Part shown: piece by piece, positions 10,065-20,510 of the stretch
How positions within the stretch are numbered: position 1 is the stretch's first letter
How the letters are laid out: every line of letters begins with the position of its first letter
Source: Macrocystis pyrifera
Lineage: Eukaryota > Sar > Phaeophyceae > Laminariales > Laminariaceae
NCBI GenBank assembly: GCA_031763025.1
Contig: JASSKH010000010.1
Coordinates: 3,591,901-3,655,900, forward strand
DNA: 64,000 nt
Direction: 5' to 3'
Translations under genes and position numbers: made by a program
The notes under the pieces: generated by a model
Told to the model about the DNA's origin: nothing
What the model saw: the letters and a program-made list of their open reading frames with translations, nothing else
Database searches by the model: none

Positions 10065-10860
10065 ACGAAAAACAACTTCCCTGGAAGAAATTCTACTCCC
10101 ATGTTACTTCCATGGAAGTTCATCCAACTTCCATGGAAACCAAGAACATATTCCATTGATTCTTCCAGCAACATACATCGCAGCTTTCATCAACTGTCAT
10201 GGGAGAAAATGTCATTACATAAAATAAGGATTTTTTACTTCCATGGAAGCTGTGTAAGCTTCCATAGAAGCTGCCTCCATGGAATATTTCACCAATTTCC
10301 CTACTGCCCTGCTCCCGCTTGGTATATCATACCTTGACCCCGCAGGGGGGGTCTTCCCATTTGGCACGCTGCTCCCACCCACAAGGTGCAGGAATACAGT
10401 TAGCCCTCCGCAGGAACCGCAGCAGGCTCACCGAGGCCCTGGTCCCAAGAGTCATGAAATCGCAAACATTCTCCCTTGGGAGCGAAAAAAAAAAGGAAGT
10501 ATAACCTTTTTACTTCCATCGAAGTAAAAACACTTCCATGAAAGTAAACAATCTTCTTCCGATGGAAGAAAAACAATTCCCATGGAAGAAATTGAAGTCT
10601 ATGGAAGCTGGTGGAAGTAATGAATGGAAGTCGGTGGACTCTTGTGGAAGTTAATGGCACCTTCCACCGGACGTGGTTGTGGAAGCTTCAGCTGGTGGAA
10701 GTTGGTGGAAGCTTCCACTCCCACCAACAGTAGAAATTTCCACGTACTTCCATGGAACTAAATTTTACTTGCGTCGAAGTGAAAAAAAATACGACGAAAG
10801 TAAACGGAAGTAAATTCCACTTCCGTATAGTAACGTCCACGGAAGTAAGTACAAAAAGGG
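10065..10860. mobile_element. Foldback-type element, arms of CTTCCATGGAAG palindromes around a family D core
   Basis: Both arms (about 10065-10300 and 10490-10860) are packed with variants of ACTTCCATGGAAGT, itself a palindrome, with A-rich spacers. The centre (about 10306-10450) is a ~145-bp non-palindromic block shared with 19321-19465 (-) and 52775-52935 (+). Its shared parts include CCCTGCTCCC, TTGACCCCGCAG, CCCATTTGGCAC and AAGGTGCAG. Long arms of short subrepeats around a unique core resemble foldback transposons. No protein is encoded. Confidence 0.6.
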
Positions 10861-11835
10861 AAATAATTATTATACCTTCTTCCGGACGTTTTTGGTCTTG
10901 CTTTTTTTTGGCGATTTTTTCTAAAACATGATGAAGTGGGAATCGGTTCTGTGACACAAAGTCGATTCCTGCGCCGATAAGTTTCCAGACTTTCCTTGGG
11001 CACTGACCGTCGTCGGTTCTGACCAATTCCAAATGAATGCGCACGCAATTACTGGTTTACCAGCAGGGGTGCAAGAAACCACAAATCACTATCATGCCCC
11101 ACTTTAGTTTTTTAAGACCCAGAGACGGGCGGGGGGGGGGGGAGGGTATACTAAAACCAAGTTTATAAAAAAACGATGAAAGCGCGTTTTTTTTTTTCAT
11201 TCTCACTCGTACACAAATCCCATCCTACTGGTCTGTTTTTCATTCTGATCTTTTTCGGAGTCGGGTGTAATTTTCTGTTTTAGTCATATACATATACGCC
11301 TGCTACAAGTACGAGAGGAAAACAACTACTAGGTATATAACTTATGTGCAGTAGCGTTTTCTACTCGCGCGACAACGCTCTCTGATAGCCTGGCCACAAC
11401 TGTGGAGGGCTTCTCGAGGGAGAGGAAAAAACTCGAGAATCATGATCAACCCCAATTTCCGATTCCCGATTTTCCGATGTTAGCGACTATCGGGCCGTGC
11501 TGGTGTGCTGATGTTGGGAGTCAGTAGAGTCGTTCATAAGGGGGACTGTTTTAGTTATCTATTTTCATCAAGTAGTTTCAATGTCTGATTGATAACACCT
11601 TCAATCATTGAAGTCATTGTGGATTATGGTGTCCCCTTTATGTGCCGACAATATGATTGGAACAAGCGCTGGAAGATTGCCAGATGGCAAATGGAATAGT
11701 GATGGAAAAATACCTATCAATACGATACTGCCACCGCTGTGGGCAAAGTACATCCGAAAGGACCACAGACAGAACGTCGGTTACCCCCGGTTCTGAAAAC
11801 GAAATAGATAAGCATCCACCAAATTCACGATTGAC
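10861..11835. other. Stretch with no supported gene
   Basis: Short frames only, plus a G run near 11131-11144. No family recognised. Confidence 0.3.
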
Positions 11836-12417
11836 TCTGCCTCGGCAGAATCGAACTCGACGCCCTCCCTCTCGCCTCCCTCCCTATAGTATATACCTAG
11901 TATACATAGGTTGGGTTGACGTCGGTTGGCGACGGCGCTGTAAAACACGCCTCTCACTGCGTGAGCTCGACAGCCAGGGTACCGTTTTCTTTTCTTTCTT
12001 TTTTTGACGGTCACCACGGCTAGCGGTCGAGCTAGATCATGTTTGTGCGGGGAGGGTCTTAACTTCGCACAAGGGGGACGATCGTATCATGTATATGGTG
12101 AGGCACCCACGAGGCAGTTACATGGTAAGTCCATTGTTGTCTCTGGAAGTGGCTACACCAGAAATAAATCACTTCATTGACGGTGTCATCCATATGCAAG
12201 GAAGTCCGCCTTATAATCGGTTCTTAATAGGATGCAGCTCACCCGTCATCCGACTCACCTAACACCTCACAGGGCTTCGCGCTTGGGGCGAGCAATGCCT
12301 GCCTGGTCGGTGAAAACCCGACGTGTTCCATCCCGGCATTGTAGGGATGCGAGGGTCTATGGTATATGGTCATACGACTACCACCATGCATGATAGTGAG
12401 CACACTCCCCCCCCTTC
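11836..12417 (+). repeat. Family F dispersed repeat, near full length (~580 bp)
   Basis: Collinear with 37985-38532 (+) and 55985-56540 (-). Shared landmarks in order are GGTTGGGTTGACGTCGGTTGG, a block ending in CAGGGTAC, the small stem GTGCGGGG...CCGCACAAGGGGG, GGTGAGGCRCCCACGA, TCTCTGGAAGTGGC, GTCCGCCT, GGTGAAAACCCGACG and CATGCATGATA. It ends GAGCACACT followed by eight C. The left end holds a reverse-strand B-box-like motif (GAGTTCGATTCTGCC), which hints at a tRNA-related origin. Non-coding. Confidence 0.75.
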
Positions 12418-12714
12418 CCGTCATCAATGATTGCTTTTTACAGTACAATAATACAACAAGTACTATTTCCAACACTTCAAACAAGGTATACCGGTGCTCT
12501 CGATAAACACGTACTGGTACGAGGTAGATGTGTGCTTACGAGTACACTAAGGTTGCGCGCCGTGCTCTCTCCCCTTGCCTTTCTTTGCTGTCGACGCATA
12601 CTAATGTTAATGTCGGTATATTGTTGCCTATGCACCTTGCCCGCCGTAATAACTGCGCAGACTGGAAAAGGAGCGAGAGAGAAATATCAACACCACCACC
12701 AAGCGAAGTGCACC

Positions 12715-12962
12715 ATGATCTGCAACATGAGAACGATCTGCACTATGATGGGGATCCTGATCGTACTGTATGTTACCACGTTCATGCTCTCGGCCCCGAA
12801 CGCCCAACCGTTCGTCTTCTTCAAGACTTCATTGGTTGAGGACAAGTGGACGGCCCAGGACCTTGGGACGCTGGCCAGGTACAAGAAAATGGCGGCCGCC
12901 GTTAGGCACTTGACGGACGTCGCCCGCCAGCCTGGAGCGCCTGTCGTGCTCCAAATGGCAGG
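12715..12962 (+). CDS. Orphan secreted or membrane-anchored protein, exon 1
   Basis: Start ATG at 12715. The N terminus has a hydrophobic stretch (MMGILIVLYVTTFMLSA) followed by PNAQP, so a signal peptide or signal anchor is likely. Next comes a polar helical segment ending QPGAPVVLQMAG. The donor GT is at 12963-12964 and the exon ends in phase 2, matching the acceptor CGCAG at 13351-13355. The full model (12715-12962, 13356-13638, 15482-15865) gives 304 residues with both junction phases consistent. No family recognised. In-frame codons also exist upstream of this ATG, so a longer N terminus is possible. Confidence 0.6.
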
Positions 12963-13355
12963 GTGAGTGATTATTTTCGCGTACTGAAGCAGCTGCCCTT
13001 CTTCTTTTCCTAACAACCGCTTCACCCGCAGCGTGATATTTCGTATGTTGGGTAAGCTGGTTTCATACCTTGCGGCGTCTACTGCTGCTGCTGCTGCTGC
13101 TGCCTGCCTTAATCATACCGATGTTGGGCAGGATGATTCGACGGTGATACATCTCAGCAGCTCAGGGATTCTGCCACCTTCTATTCACAACGTCATCTGT
13201 ATATTCATGAATAGTTTACGCCTATTGTACAACCGCAGAGCAATACATATATTCAAGGTTCCATAAATCCATAGAATCTATCGTACTACTCCTGCTGGTT
13301 TGGGTTCATGTGACACGCGTCCCGTCCTGCTTCGGTCGCTACGCTCACCACGCAG
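12963..13355 (+). other. Intron 1 of the orphan gene
   Basis: A 393-bp GT-AG intron starting GTGAGTGA. It contains a short GCT repeat (13081-13103) and no recognised element. Confidence 0.55.
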
Positions 13356-13638
13356 GGTTCAGGGGGTCATCGGCGCGGCGGCCGAGGCGGACATCCGGAT
13401 GGCTCTCCTCACGGTGGCCGACGGTGGGGACGACAGGAAGAAGGACCCGCTGGCGGTATTTGCCAGGACCGACAACGCCGAATCGACCTGCGCAACTTCG
13501 GGCACCGCTGGGGGTGACGGGCTAGCCACTTGCGTGGAGCGCTGTGAGCGCAAGCCCTCCACGTGGGACCTGAGGTTCCCCCGCAGAGGGGCTTGCTACA
13601 CGTTGTGCACCCTTGCTGTTTCGCCCTGCACGCAAGGG
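13356..13638 (+). CDS. Orphan protein, exon 2 (Cys-rich)
   Basis: Joins exon 1 at a glycine codon split 2+1 and reads VQGVIGAAAEADIRMALLTV, then a charged segment and a cysteine-rich part (STCATSG, GLATCVERCERK, RGACYTLCTLAVSPCTQG) with seven cysteines. It ends in phase 0 at 13638 before GTGAGC. The cysteine pattern suggests a disulphide-stabilised extracytoplasmic domain, consistent with the N-terminal hydrophobic segment. That is inference, and no known domain was matched. Confidence 0.6.
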
Positions 13639-15481
13639 TGAGCAAACCGAACGGCGTTAAGCGACCAAAGCGTCACTGTTGTCCGCTATCTACAGTCGCT
13701 ATACACACATCACCGGTGTCAACGAGCTTTCCATTCTTGTGGTGGGGGGCAAATCGCAGACCCATCACATATGTATATATATCACACTGCTGCTGCACCA
13801 TTGTCATGGTGTTTTGCCGTCCGACAGTGAATGCGCAGCACATGATTCGGCGTCGATCACCTTTGAATATTCTCAGAAAGAATAAAAAACCTTAACGGGC
13901 ACCAAAAACTGATTGTTCGCTGTTCTGCACTGCATATACCCCAATCGATGTACCCCTTATTCTTGGCTCCACTGCTGCTGCCGCCGCCTCCCCCCTCCCC
14001 TTGCTCGTGTCGTTGTGACGTCCATATTGGTTGGCGGTGTGACTATAAAATAGGCTTTTTTCGTGGGGGGCAACCTCCAAGAACTGGGGGGTACCGAGGA
14101 AGAGCTGGGTGGCAGAGTTAAAGAGCCTACCAAGCCTCATTCACGCCAAAGGGGTGGAGATGGCGGAGAACATGACAGTGTCCACGGCGCTGGTTGAGCT
14201 GTCTTTCTGGACCTCTGCAGCAATGGATTATGCCGGGAACTCAATACTCTTTCTGGTGAGGCAAATCATGCTGGAGCTACTGTAGGTTGCATTGTTTCAG
14301 CAGCAGTGTCCCGACCGTCCCGGACGGTGCAGAGCTCGTATGCGGTGAAGACAGCGGGTGAGGTTTGTGGTGATTACGGTTGTACAGTACATACTGCGCG
14401 GCTTGCAGGCCATCTGAGCCGCTGGGGCAAGAAAACCTGCTGCCCCTTGGTTGTGTTACGTTGGTCTGTGCGTGCGAGCTGATTATTTGTTTATATTATT
14501 CATATCCATAATCCAATCACCCAGGCCATGGATACTTTATATAATATTGTATATTTTTGGTTTTTATTATACTATCAGTTGCACTATTGTAACTGTCGTA
14601 CAACCGGATAATCACATATGACCACGCTCACGAAAGACCCATACATATCATCAACAATCAAATCAGCCCCTTTTTTTTGTTGGTTGCCAACGCTACGCGC
14701 CACATGCTACTCACGGGCGCGCGTTCCCTTGGGCAGACCTTTTGCAAGACCATTTCTCGTTTGCTCTCTCGCCCGTATCTTACCCTAACGCTTACCCTTA
14801 CCCTTACCCTCACCCTTACCTTACCTTACCTTACCTTACCTCACCCTCACCCTCGCCCTTACCCTTATCCTCACCCCTACCCTGACCCTTACTCTTACAC
14901 TTGCCCTCACCCTTACCCTTGCCCTTACCCTTACCCTTACCCTTACACTTGCCCTCACCCTTACCCGTACACTTACCCTAACCCTTATTCTTAACCCTTA
15001 CCCTTACCCTTACCCCTACCCTCATCCTTGCCCGTACCCTTATCATTATCCTTACCCTTACCCTCACCCCTACCCTTTCTCTTACCCCTACTCTTACCCT
15101 CACCCTTACCCTTACCTTCACCCTTACCTCTACCCTTTCCCTACCCTAACCCTTACCATTTCCCTTGCCCTTACCCTTGCGCTTACCCTTACCCTTACCC
15201 TTATTCTTACCCTCACCCTTACCGTTCCCTTACCCTTACCCTCACCCATATCCTTACCCTGGCCCTTATCCTTACCCCTACCCTTACCCCTACCCTCACG
15301 CTTACCCTCACGCTTACCCTTACCCTTACCCTTACCCGTGCACTTACCCTTACCCTTACCTTACCCCTACCCTTACCTTACCCTTACTTTTGCCGTTACC
15401 CTTACCCTTACCCTTACCCTTACCTTGCTCAACTTTGTTTCCATGCTGCCTTTGTTTTCCGTCTTGTGTGCCCCCCGCCAG
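13639..15481 (+). other. Intron 2 of the orphan gene (1.84 kb)
   Basis: GTGAGC donor and CGCCAG acceptor. The first 1.1 kb is unrecognised; the last ~0.65 kb is the CCCTTA array described separately, followed by a pyrimidine-rich tract before the acceptor. Confidence 0.55.
14779..15428. repeat. Degenerate (CCCTTA)n array, ~650 bp
   Basis: Over 100 hexamers of the form CCCTTA, with variants CCCTCA, CCCCTA, CCTTA, GCTTAC and CACTTA. It is strictly one-stranded in sense: the + strand has almost no G. It resembles a telomere-type repeat with one base changed from CCCTAA. It lies inside an intron and is translated only by chance. Confidence 0.9.
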
Positions 15482-15865
15482 GTGCTATTCGCCATGGTGG
15501 TGATCAGAGAGGGTCGAAACTACACCCGCAGGTTGAGGAAGCGAGCGAGGGATGCTACCGACGAGGTCAAGAGGCTCAAGCTCAAGCCGCTGTTCAAGAT
15601 CCGCGGTAGGCTCCTGAACCAGGAAGGGTTTCACGCACTCCATGCCTTCGGTGCCTGGGCGATCTACCGCGCGTCCGTGAAGGCGGCCAAGACCCTTCGC
15701 AAGAAGGCAGCCTGCCGGCTACGCGGGCGCCTGATCTCCGGCAGGGGCAGGAGGGCGGTGGCCACTCGCTTCGTGAGGTGGCAGATGGCGGCGGCGGCGG
15801 TGTCGGCGGCGGCGGTCGACGCGGTGGCCGACGCCAAGGACGGGGAAGACAGGGTCGCAGGCTGA
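15482..15865 (+). CDS. Orphan protein, exon 3 (basic, helical)
   Basis: Begins in phase 0 after CCGCCAG: VLFAMVVIREGRNYTRRLRKR. It continues as an Arg/Lys/Ala-rich region with a FGAWAIYRASVKAAK segment and FVRWQMAAAAVSAAA, and stops at 15863-15865. The composition suggests long amphipathic helices with aromatic anchors (W, F). GC content is much higher than in the intron before it. No family recognised; the likely 3' end of the gene. Confidence 0.6.
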   Translation: MLFAMVVIREGRNYTRRLRKRARDATDEVKRLKLKPLFKIRGRLLNQEGFHALHAFGAWAIYRASVKAAKTLRKKAACRLRGRLISGRGRRAVATRFVRWQMAAAAVSAAAVDAVADAKDGEDRVAG

Positions 15866-15935
15866 GCCGAGGGCGAGGCACCTACCGAAGAAGTCGTGGT
15901 GAACTGCGGTGGATGAGGGTTGTGCTCTCCAGGAG

Positions 15936-16145
15936 GGGGGGGTGTATTCGATAGGAGAGATGTACTCGATCCCATGCATGGCCGTAGTCGTATAACCATA
16001 GACCCTCGCATCCCTACAATACCGGGGCGAAGCATGTCGGGTTTTCACCGACCAGGCAGACATTGCTTGCACCAAGAGCGAAGCGCCGTGAGGTGTCCGG
16101 CGAGTCGCATGAAGGGTGAGCTGCATATAATGGGGGGGGGGTAGG
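15936..16145 (-). repeat. Family F repeat, 3' part
   Basis: Reverse orientation. Starts at a G run (poly-C on the - strand) followed by TGTATTCGATAGGAGAGATG, CATGCATGGCCGTAGTCGTA and GTCGGGTTTTCACCGACCAG. It ends near a second G run at 16131-16141. Confidence 0.8.
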
Positions 16146-17590
16146 TTTGCACACGATTGGAGGCCCAAGTAAGAGTGAAACCGGGGGCAGGAAGGGGGTT
16201 GCGAGAAGGAATTATCGAAGCCGTCTATGCGTGTACGTACGACGACGTGCGTGTGCCCGCAGCCTGTGTAGATCTATCTCAGTATCACAGTGTGCCAAAT
16301 GTTTCCTTCAGTCGGTCCATCTTGTGTACTCTAGCGTATGGCAGGGTGCGGTCTCTCTCCTGCGTCGTGCCACATCCTGTACACCAGGTACTGTCTTATT
16401 TTCAGCGCGCAGTCTCTCCAGTCTTTGCATGAAGTTATCGGCTGAACAATGCACGGGAGAGATGGCACGATGTCAACAGGATGTAAGTGTGCACGTACTT
16501 ACTTGTGACAAAAACAAATCGCTATTACGGGAAGGTTTCGACACTCTCGGCGCGGACGTATGAAGGCATGAGGTCGTGCGTGCGTACGTAAGCCAGGCTT
16601 GTTTCTGCGGCTGAGCACTGTTGTAGTACCATGTATATTATTGTATGGACAAGGTCAACATGCGGTTCTTACGCTCATCGAACTACACCAAGAAACACAA
16701 CCATCTCCTTCTCCGAACCAAACCACCCCATCTCAACGCCAATGCCAACAATGAGGCCGCTATCAGCCAAGGTTGGCAATCAGGTTTTTTTCAATGGATT
16801 TGCCTGGTACATGGTATAAGCCTACGTAATGCCGGGTATACAATGGTGTTATGTACGGTAGCACGCGCAGTACCGAACACAGTAAAAAAAATGTCCATCT
16901 GGTGCCAAGCACATCGCAGTACGATGGATTATCGTGCGCTGGCCCACTCCCACTCCTGCACTCTGCCTTACTGTGCGCGCCGATTCCATCCCAAGATGGC
17001 GTTACACACAGAACGAAGAAAAAAAAATCCACCCGAAGATGAGATACAGTTTATCATACGCAGAGGGGAAGATATGCTCCATGCGATGCTGGCGTCATAT
17101 ACAGAAGAAGGTGCATACATAAATGCGCCAGGTACTCCAACCGAACGAAGACGGCATTATCCAGGGAGAGGGGACGTCAAAATGCATTCCATCCGAAGAA
17201 GGCGTTATTTTACACAAATAGGGGACGTTAAAATACACCCACTCTGAATATGATTGCCACTTTACGAATAGAGAAAGGTTGATACGCGTTCCGTCTGGAA
17301 GATGGCGGTTCACAAAACGCCGTGTCTATCACCTTGTCCGTCCGCAGAACGGGGGACGGGGCGAAGAGAGTTTATCGTTGAAAAATGTATAACAACTACC
17401 AGGTATCTTATACCTTGCGCCACACGGCTATTGCCGGCCAGACCAACCAATTCACCCCCAGAAGCCGAGGGGGTGGGGGGGGTCGGCGGGACAAAAAACG
17501 CTACCACATGCGGCCACCTTAACCTTGTGCATATGTGCACCGCGGGTGCCTCCCAAGATGTAACCGGTCCACTCAACCTGTTTTCGTGTC
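16146..17590. other. Stretch with no supported gene; weak ~55-bp repeats
   Basis: At 16990-17250, blocks of the form GAAGAnGGCGTTA...GGGGACGTYAAAATGCA repeat about three times, which keeps a 200-codon frame open (16645-17247). No protein family matches. The rest is unrecognised. Confidence 0.35.
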
Positions 17591-17846
17591 GAAGGCGTTC
17601 TACGATAGAGGGAAAAACTTTCTGAGCCACCACGGCGTCCTTACCGGGCGGGGAGTTGAAGGAGGCATTATACAGTACCACAGTTCGTGGGGATATCTGT
17701 ATCTAAGTATTGAAGGTGCGCGCACCACACATCCCAAGCATCAGTCGTATTTATCTGGTTGTCCCCGTCTAATTCCTCAGTATACCTTGGGGAGACATTA
17801 AAACCTCAGAAAAATTAGGGTGAGAACTTGTATCGTAGAACGCCTC
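17591..17846. mobile_element. Family C TIR element, copy 1 (256 bp)
   Basis: The left end GAAGGCGTTCTACGATAGAG and right end TATCGTAGAACGCCTC are inverse. Internal blocks (ACCACGGCGTCCTTACCG; AAAATTAGGGTGA) recur in the opposite orientation in the copy at 28426-28747. No coding capacity. Confidence 0.7.
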
Positions 17847-18336
17847 GTCGGTCGTTTACTTTGAGGGGTGTCAGGGTTGAGGGATAGGGTTCGGGCAAGG
17901 GTTGGGTTCGATGCACCAGGTACGTATCCCCCCCACCCCTCATCACTGAAACTACTGTAGTGTGTACCACGTCAGTACGGATACCACCATGGAAGGCAAC
18001 CCTGGCATCATCGCTGGGAGCACCGGCCCTCACATTACCACGCGGTGGGGAACGGAAGGGGGTCCGGGGCTGTGTGCTTGAGGGAAGAGAGCTTGGGTGA
18101 TGGGGAGAAGCCACGTTGCACACGAGATAGTACGCCGACATACCTAGCTATGCACACACCAGATGCCTTCCAATGTGATATCCGTACATACCTGGTGCCA
18201 CGTACACACTACAGTCCCTGCCAGCGAACCTGACATTTTGTTTATGTTTGGGGAAATCGTTTTTCGTGATGACGACAACTCTTATTGACCCGTGTTTTTT
18301 TTTGCGTAGGCGCCCACCTACGTAGGGCGTCTTTTA
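17847..18336. other. Stretch with no supported gene
   Basis: No repeat or exon recognised. A short self-complementary block (TAGGCGCCCACCTACGTAGG) lies near 18307. Confidence 0.3.
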
Positions 18337-18830
18337 TTCTTAGATGTAGTGTTTGGAAAATAATATTATCCGTCAAATTCAAGTGGAAAACCCTGATTTC
18401 CCGTAGGGAAAAAAATCGCGAAATTCCTATGAGAAAAATGGTCGAAATCGAAATGAAGCATGGTACGTCTAATCCATCGGCAGGGCTGGCACTGACGATA
18501 GAAACGATTTTTTTTTCTATTTTTCAAAAACATCAATGTTTAACGGCGTACTTACGCTTTTAAAGGTTCGGACAGTCTACACTAACACCTACCAGGTAGT
18601 GATTAACCGAAATTATCCGAGATTTTCTAAACGTCACCACCCCGTCAACATTAGTGTTCTTTTAAAACAAAATGCTTTATCTTTGCTTCTATTGCAAATG
18701 CCAAGAGCGCCCCGTCGATGGAGTAAACGTGTCATGCTTCAATTCGAATTTGACCACTTTTCCTATAGGAAAAACAGGGGATTTCTGGAACCAGTGCAAA
18801 AAAATATATAACATTTTTATCCAAATAGTG
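18337..18830. mobile_element. MITE with ~150-bp imperfect inverted arms
   Basis: The left arm (GTAGTGTTTGGA..., TTTCCCGTAGGGAAA, GAAATGAAGCATGGTACGTC) is matched in reverse at 18680-18830 (TTTTCCTATAGGAAAA, CATGCTTCAATTCGAATTTG, ATCCAAATAGTG). The 8-bp flanks do not match. It has no transposase; short frames across it are spurious. It directly abuts the next foldback element. Confidence 0.65.
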
Positions 18831-18838
18831 GTTGGGCA

Positions 18839-19963
18839 GGATGCCCATTGTTTGACTTTTTTGTGGTATGCCGTGGGCACTGCCGTGGCATGCCACGGCA
18901 TGCCGGGGGCGATGCCATTAGATGAGTTGGCATGCTACGACATATGCCACGAGATGCCACGGAATGCCGCGGAACGACTGCCGCGGCAAAAGCTCACGGC
19001 AAGCATCACGGCAACCTCCGCGGCACACCACGGTAAGGCCCGCGGTAACCACGGCATGCCACGGCAAGCCCCTACGCACTACACGCGGCAAACCCCAGAA
19101 AAATTCCCGCGGGAAGCCCCGCGGCGTGTACTGCGCCAAGGCCCCAAGGAAACACCCGCGACAAGTCCCGCGGCAAATATCGCGGGAACACCCGCGAAAA
19201 AAAATCCGCGCAAAGCCCCTCGGCAAGTCCCGCAACTAGCCCCACGCCAAGCCCCACGGCAAGTCCCGCGGCAAGACCCGCGTCACCTCCCGCGGCAAGT
19301 TCCGTGGCTAGTTCCGCGGCAAGGACCGATGGCAACAGGGTGCCAGGTGGGCCTCCGGCGGCTCTTGCGGAAGGGCTGGTTATATTTCTGCACCTTGTGG
19401 ACTGGAATAGGGTGCCAAATGAGATGGGCTCACCGCGGGGTCAAAGTACCAAATGGGAACAGGGTACCGGGTGGGTGTGTCTTGCCGTGGACATTGCCGT
19501 GGGCCTTGCCGTGGAATATTCCGCAGGACTTGCCGTGGTACTTGCCGCGGGCGTTGTCGCGGGACTTACCGAAGGTCTTGTCGCCGGTCTTACCGCGAGT
19601 CTTACCGTGGGCTTCGTCGCGAGTCTTGTCGCGGGTTTTGCCGTGGGTTTTGCCGTGAGTCTTGCCGTGGGTGCTGTCGTAGATCTTACCGCGGATCTTG
19701 CCGTTTGGTTTGCCGCCGCGGGTCCTACCTTGTGGGTTGCCGCCGCGGGCCTTGCCGTGTGAGTCTTACAGTGGGATTTGCCGTAGGGTTTGCCGTAGAC
19801 ATTGCCGCAGAGCTTCCCGTGGGATGCCATGGCAAGTCCCACGTCAATATGCGCGGGCAGAACCGTGGCGCGTCCCTCGGCAGATGGTAAGCCGTGGGCC
19901 TTGCTGCAACATGCCGCGACAGGCCACGGGCACTGCCACGAGAAAGTCAGGCAATGTGCATCC
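18839..19963. mobile_element. Foldback element, arms of TGCCRYGGCA palindromes around a family D core
   Basis: Termini: GGATGCCCATTGTTTGACTT at 18839 and the inverse of GGATGCACATTGCCTGACTT ending 19963. The left arm is rich in CGGCAAGTCCCGCGG units; the right arm mirrors it with CTTGCCGTGGG/CTTACCGCGG units, so the two halves can pair over hundreds of bases. The centre (about 19321-19465) is the ~145-bp family D core in reverse orientation. Long open frames in the arms are by-products of the 10-15-bp periodic units. Confidence 0.7.
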
Positions 19964-19984
19964 GTGGGATATACATTATTGTCC

Positions 19985-20350
19985 TTTTTTGCGACATGTC
20001 GTGGCATGCCGTGGCACCACCTGTGGCAAAACCTTCCACGACATCTTCCACGGCATACCACGGAACCTTCCACGGACCTCCACGGCATACCATGGAACCC
20101 TAGCCCTAGCCCGAACCCTAACCCTAACCCTACAACCCTAAATTAGATGCCCTTGACATTGGGGTGCCGTGGGGGTTGCCATGACATGCCGTGGGGTTGT
20201 CATGGAGTGCCGTGGCGGTTGCCGCGGGGGCTTCCATGGTACCACCCATGGCATGTCGTGAACCCCCCACGGCGTGCCATGGAATCCTGTGCCACGCCGT
20301 GGGATGCCGTGGGGATGTCATGGTGTGCCATGGGTGGTACCATGGCGCAT
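19985..20350. repeat. Second block of CCRYGG palindromes with telomere-like CCCTAA
   Basis: GCATGCCGTGGCACC, CATACCACGGAACC and similar palindromes occur at 19998-20095. CCCTAACCCTAACCCT-type repeats lie at about 20107-20140. A mirrored block (GTGCCGTGGGGG ... GGTACCACCCATGGCATG) follows at 20160-20345. This looks like a smaller foldback arrangement next to the 18839-19963 element. Confidence 0.6.
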
Positions 20351-20510
20351 GCGACGAAAACGTCAAATAATAGTGTAGAACCCTGGTTGGAGCTACGTAC
20401 GAGCACCAGGGCCCAGACTTACTAATGGGAACCTCAGGTACGGACTGTAGGATACCATGTACAACATACAGAAACCCGCCTCACAGCACGGCGGTATAGC
20501 TATACTTTTA

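Noticed and set aside
14779-15503. Long Pro/Tyr/Leu-Thr frames
   Set aside because: Direct translation of the CCCTTA array. Only the downstream frame after the acceptor at 15481 looks like protein.
16645-17247. 200-codon open frame on the + strand
   Set aside because: It runs over weak ~55-bp repeats and AT-rich sequence, has an unnatural composition, and matches no family I know. Length alone is not evidence here.
18672-20088. Long open frames (up to 328 codons) on both strands
   Set aside because: They arise from the periodic GCCRYGGC arms, which lack stops on both strands. The repeat structure explains them.
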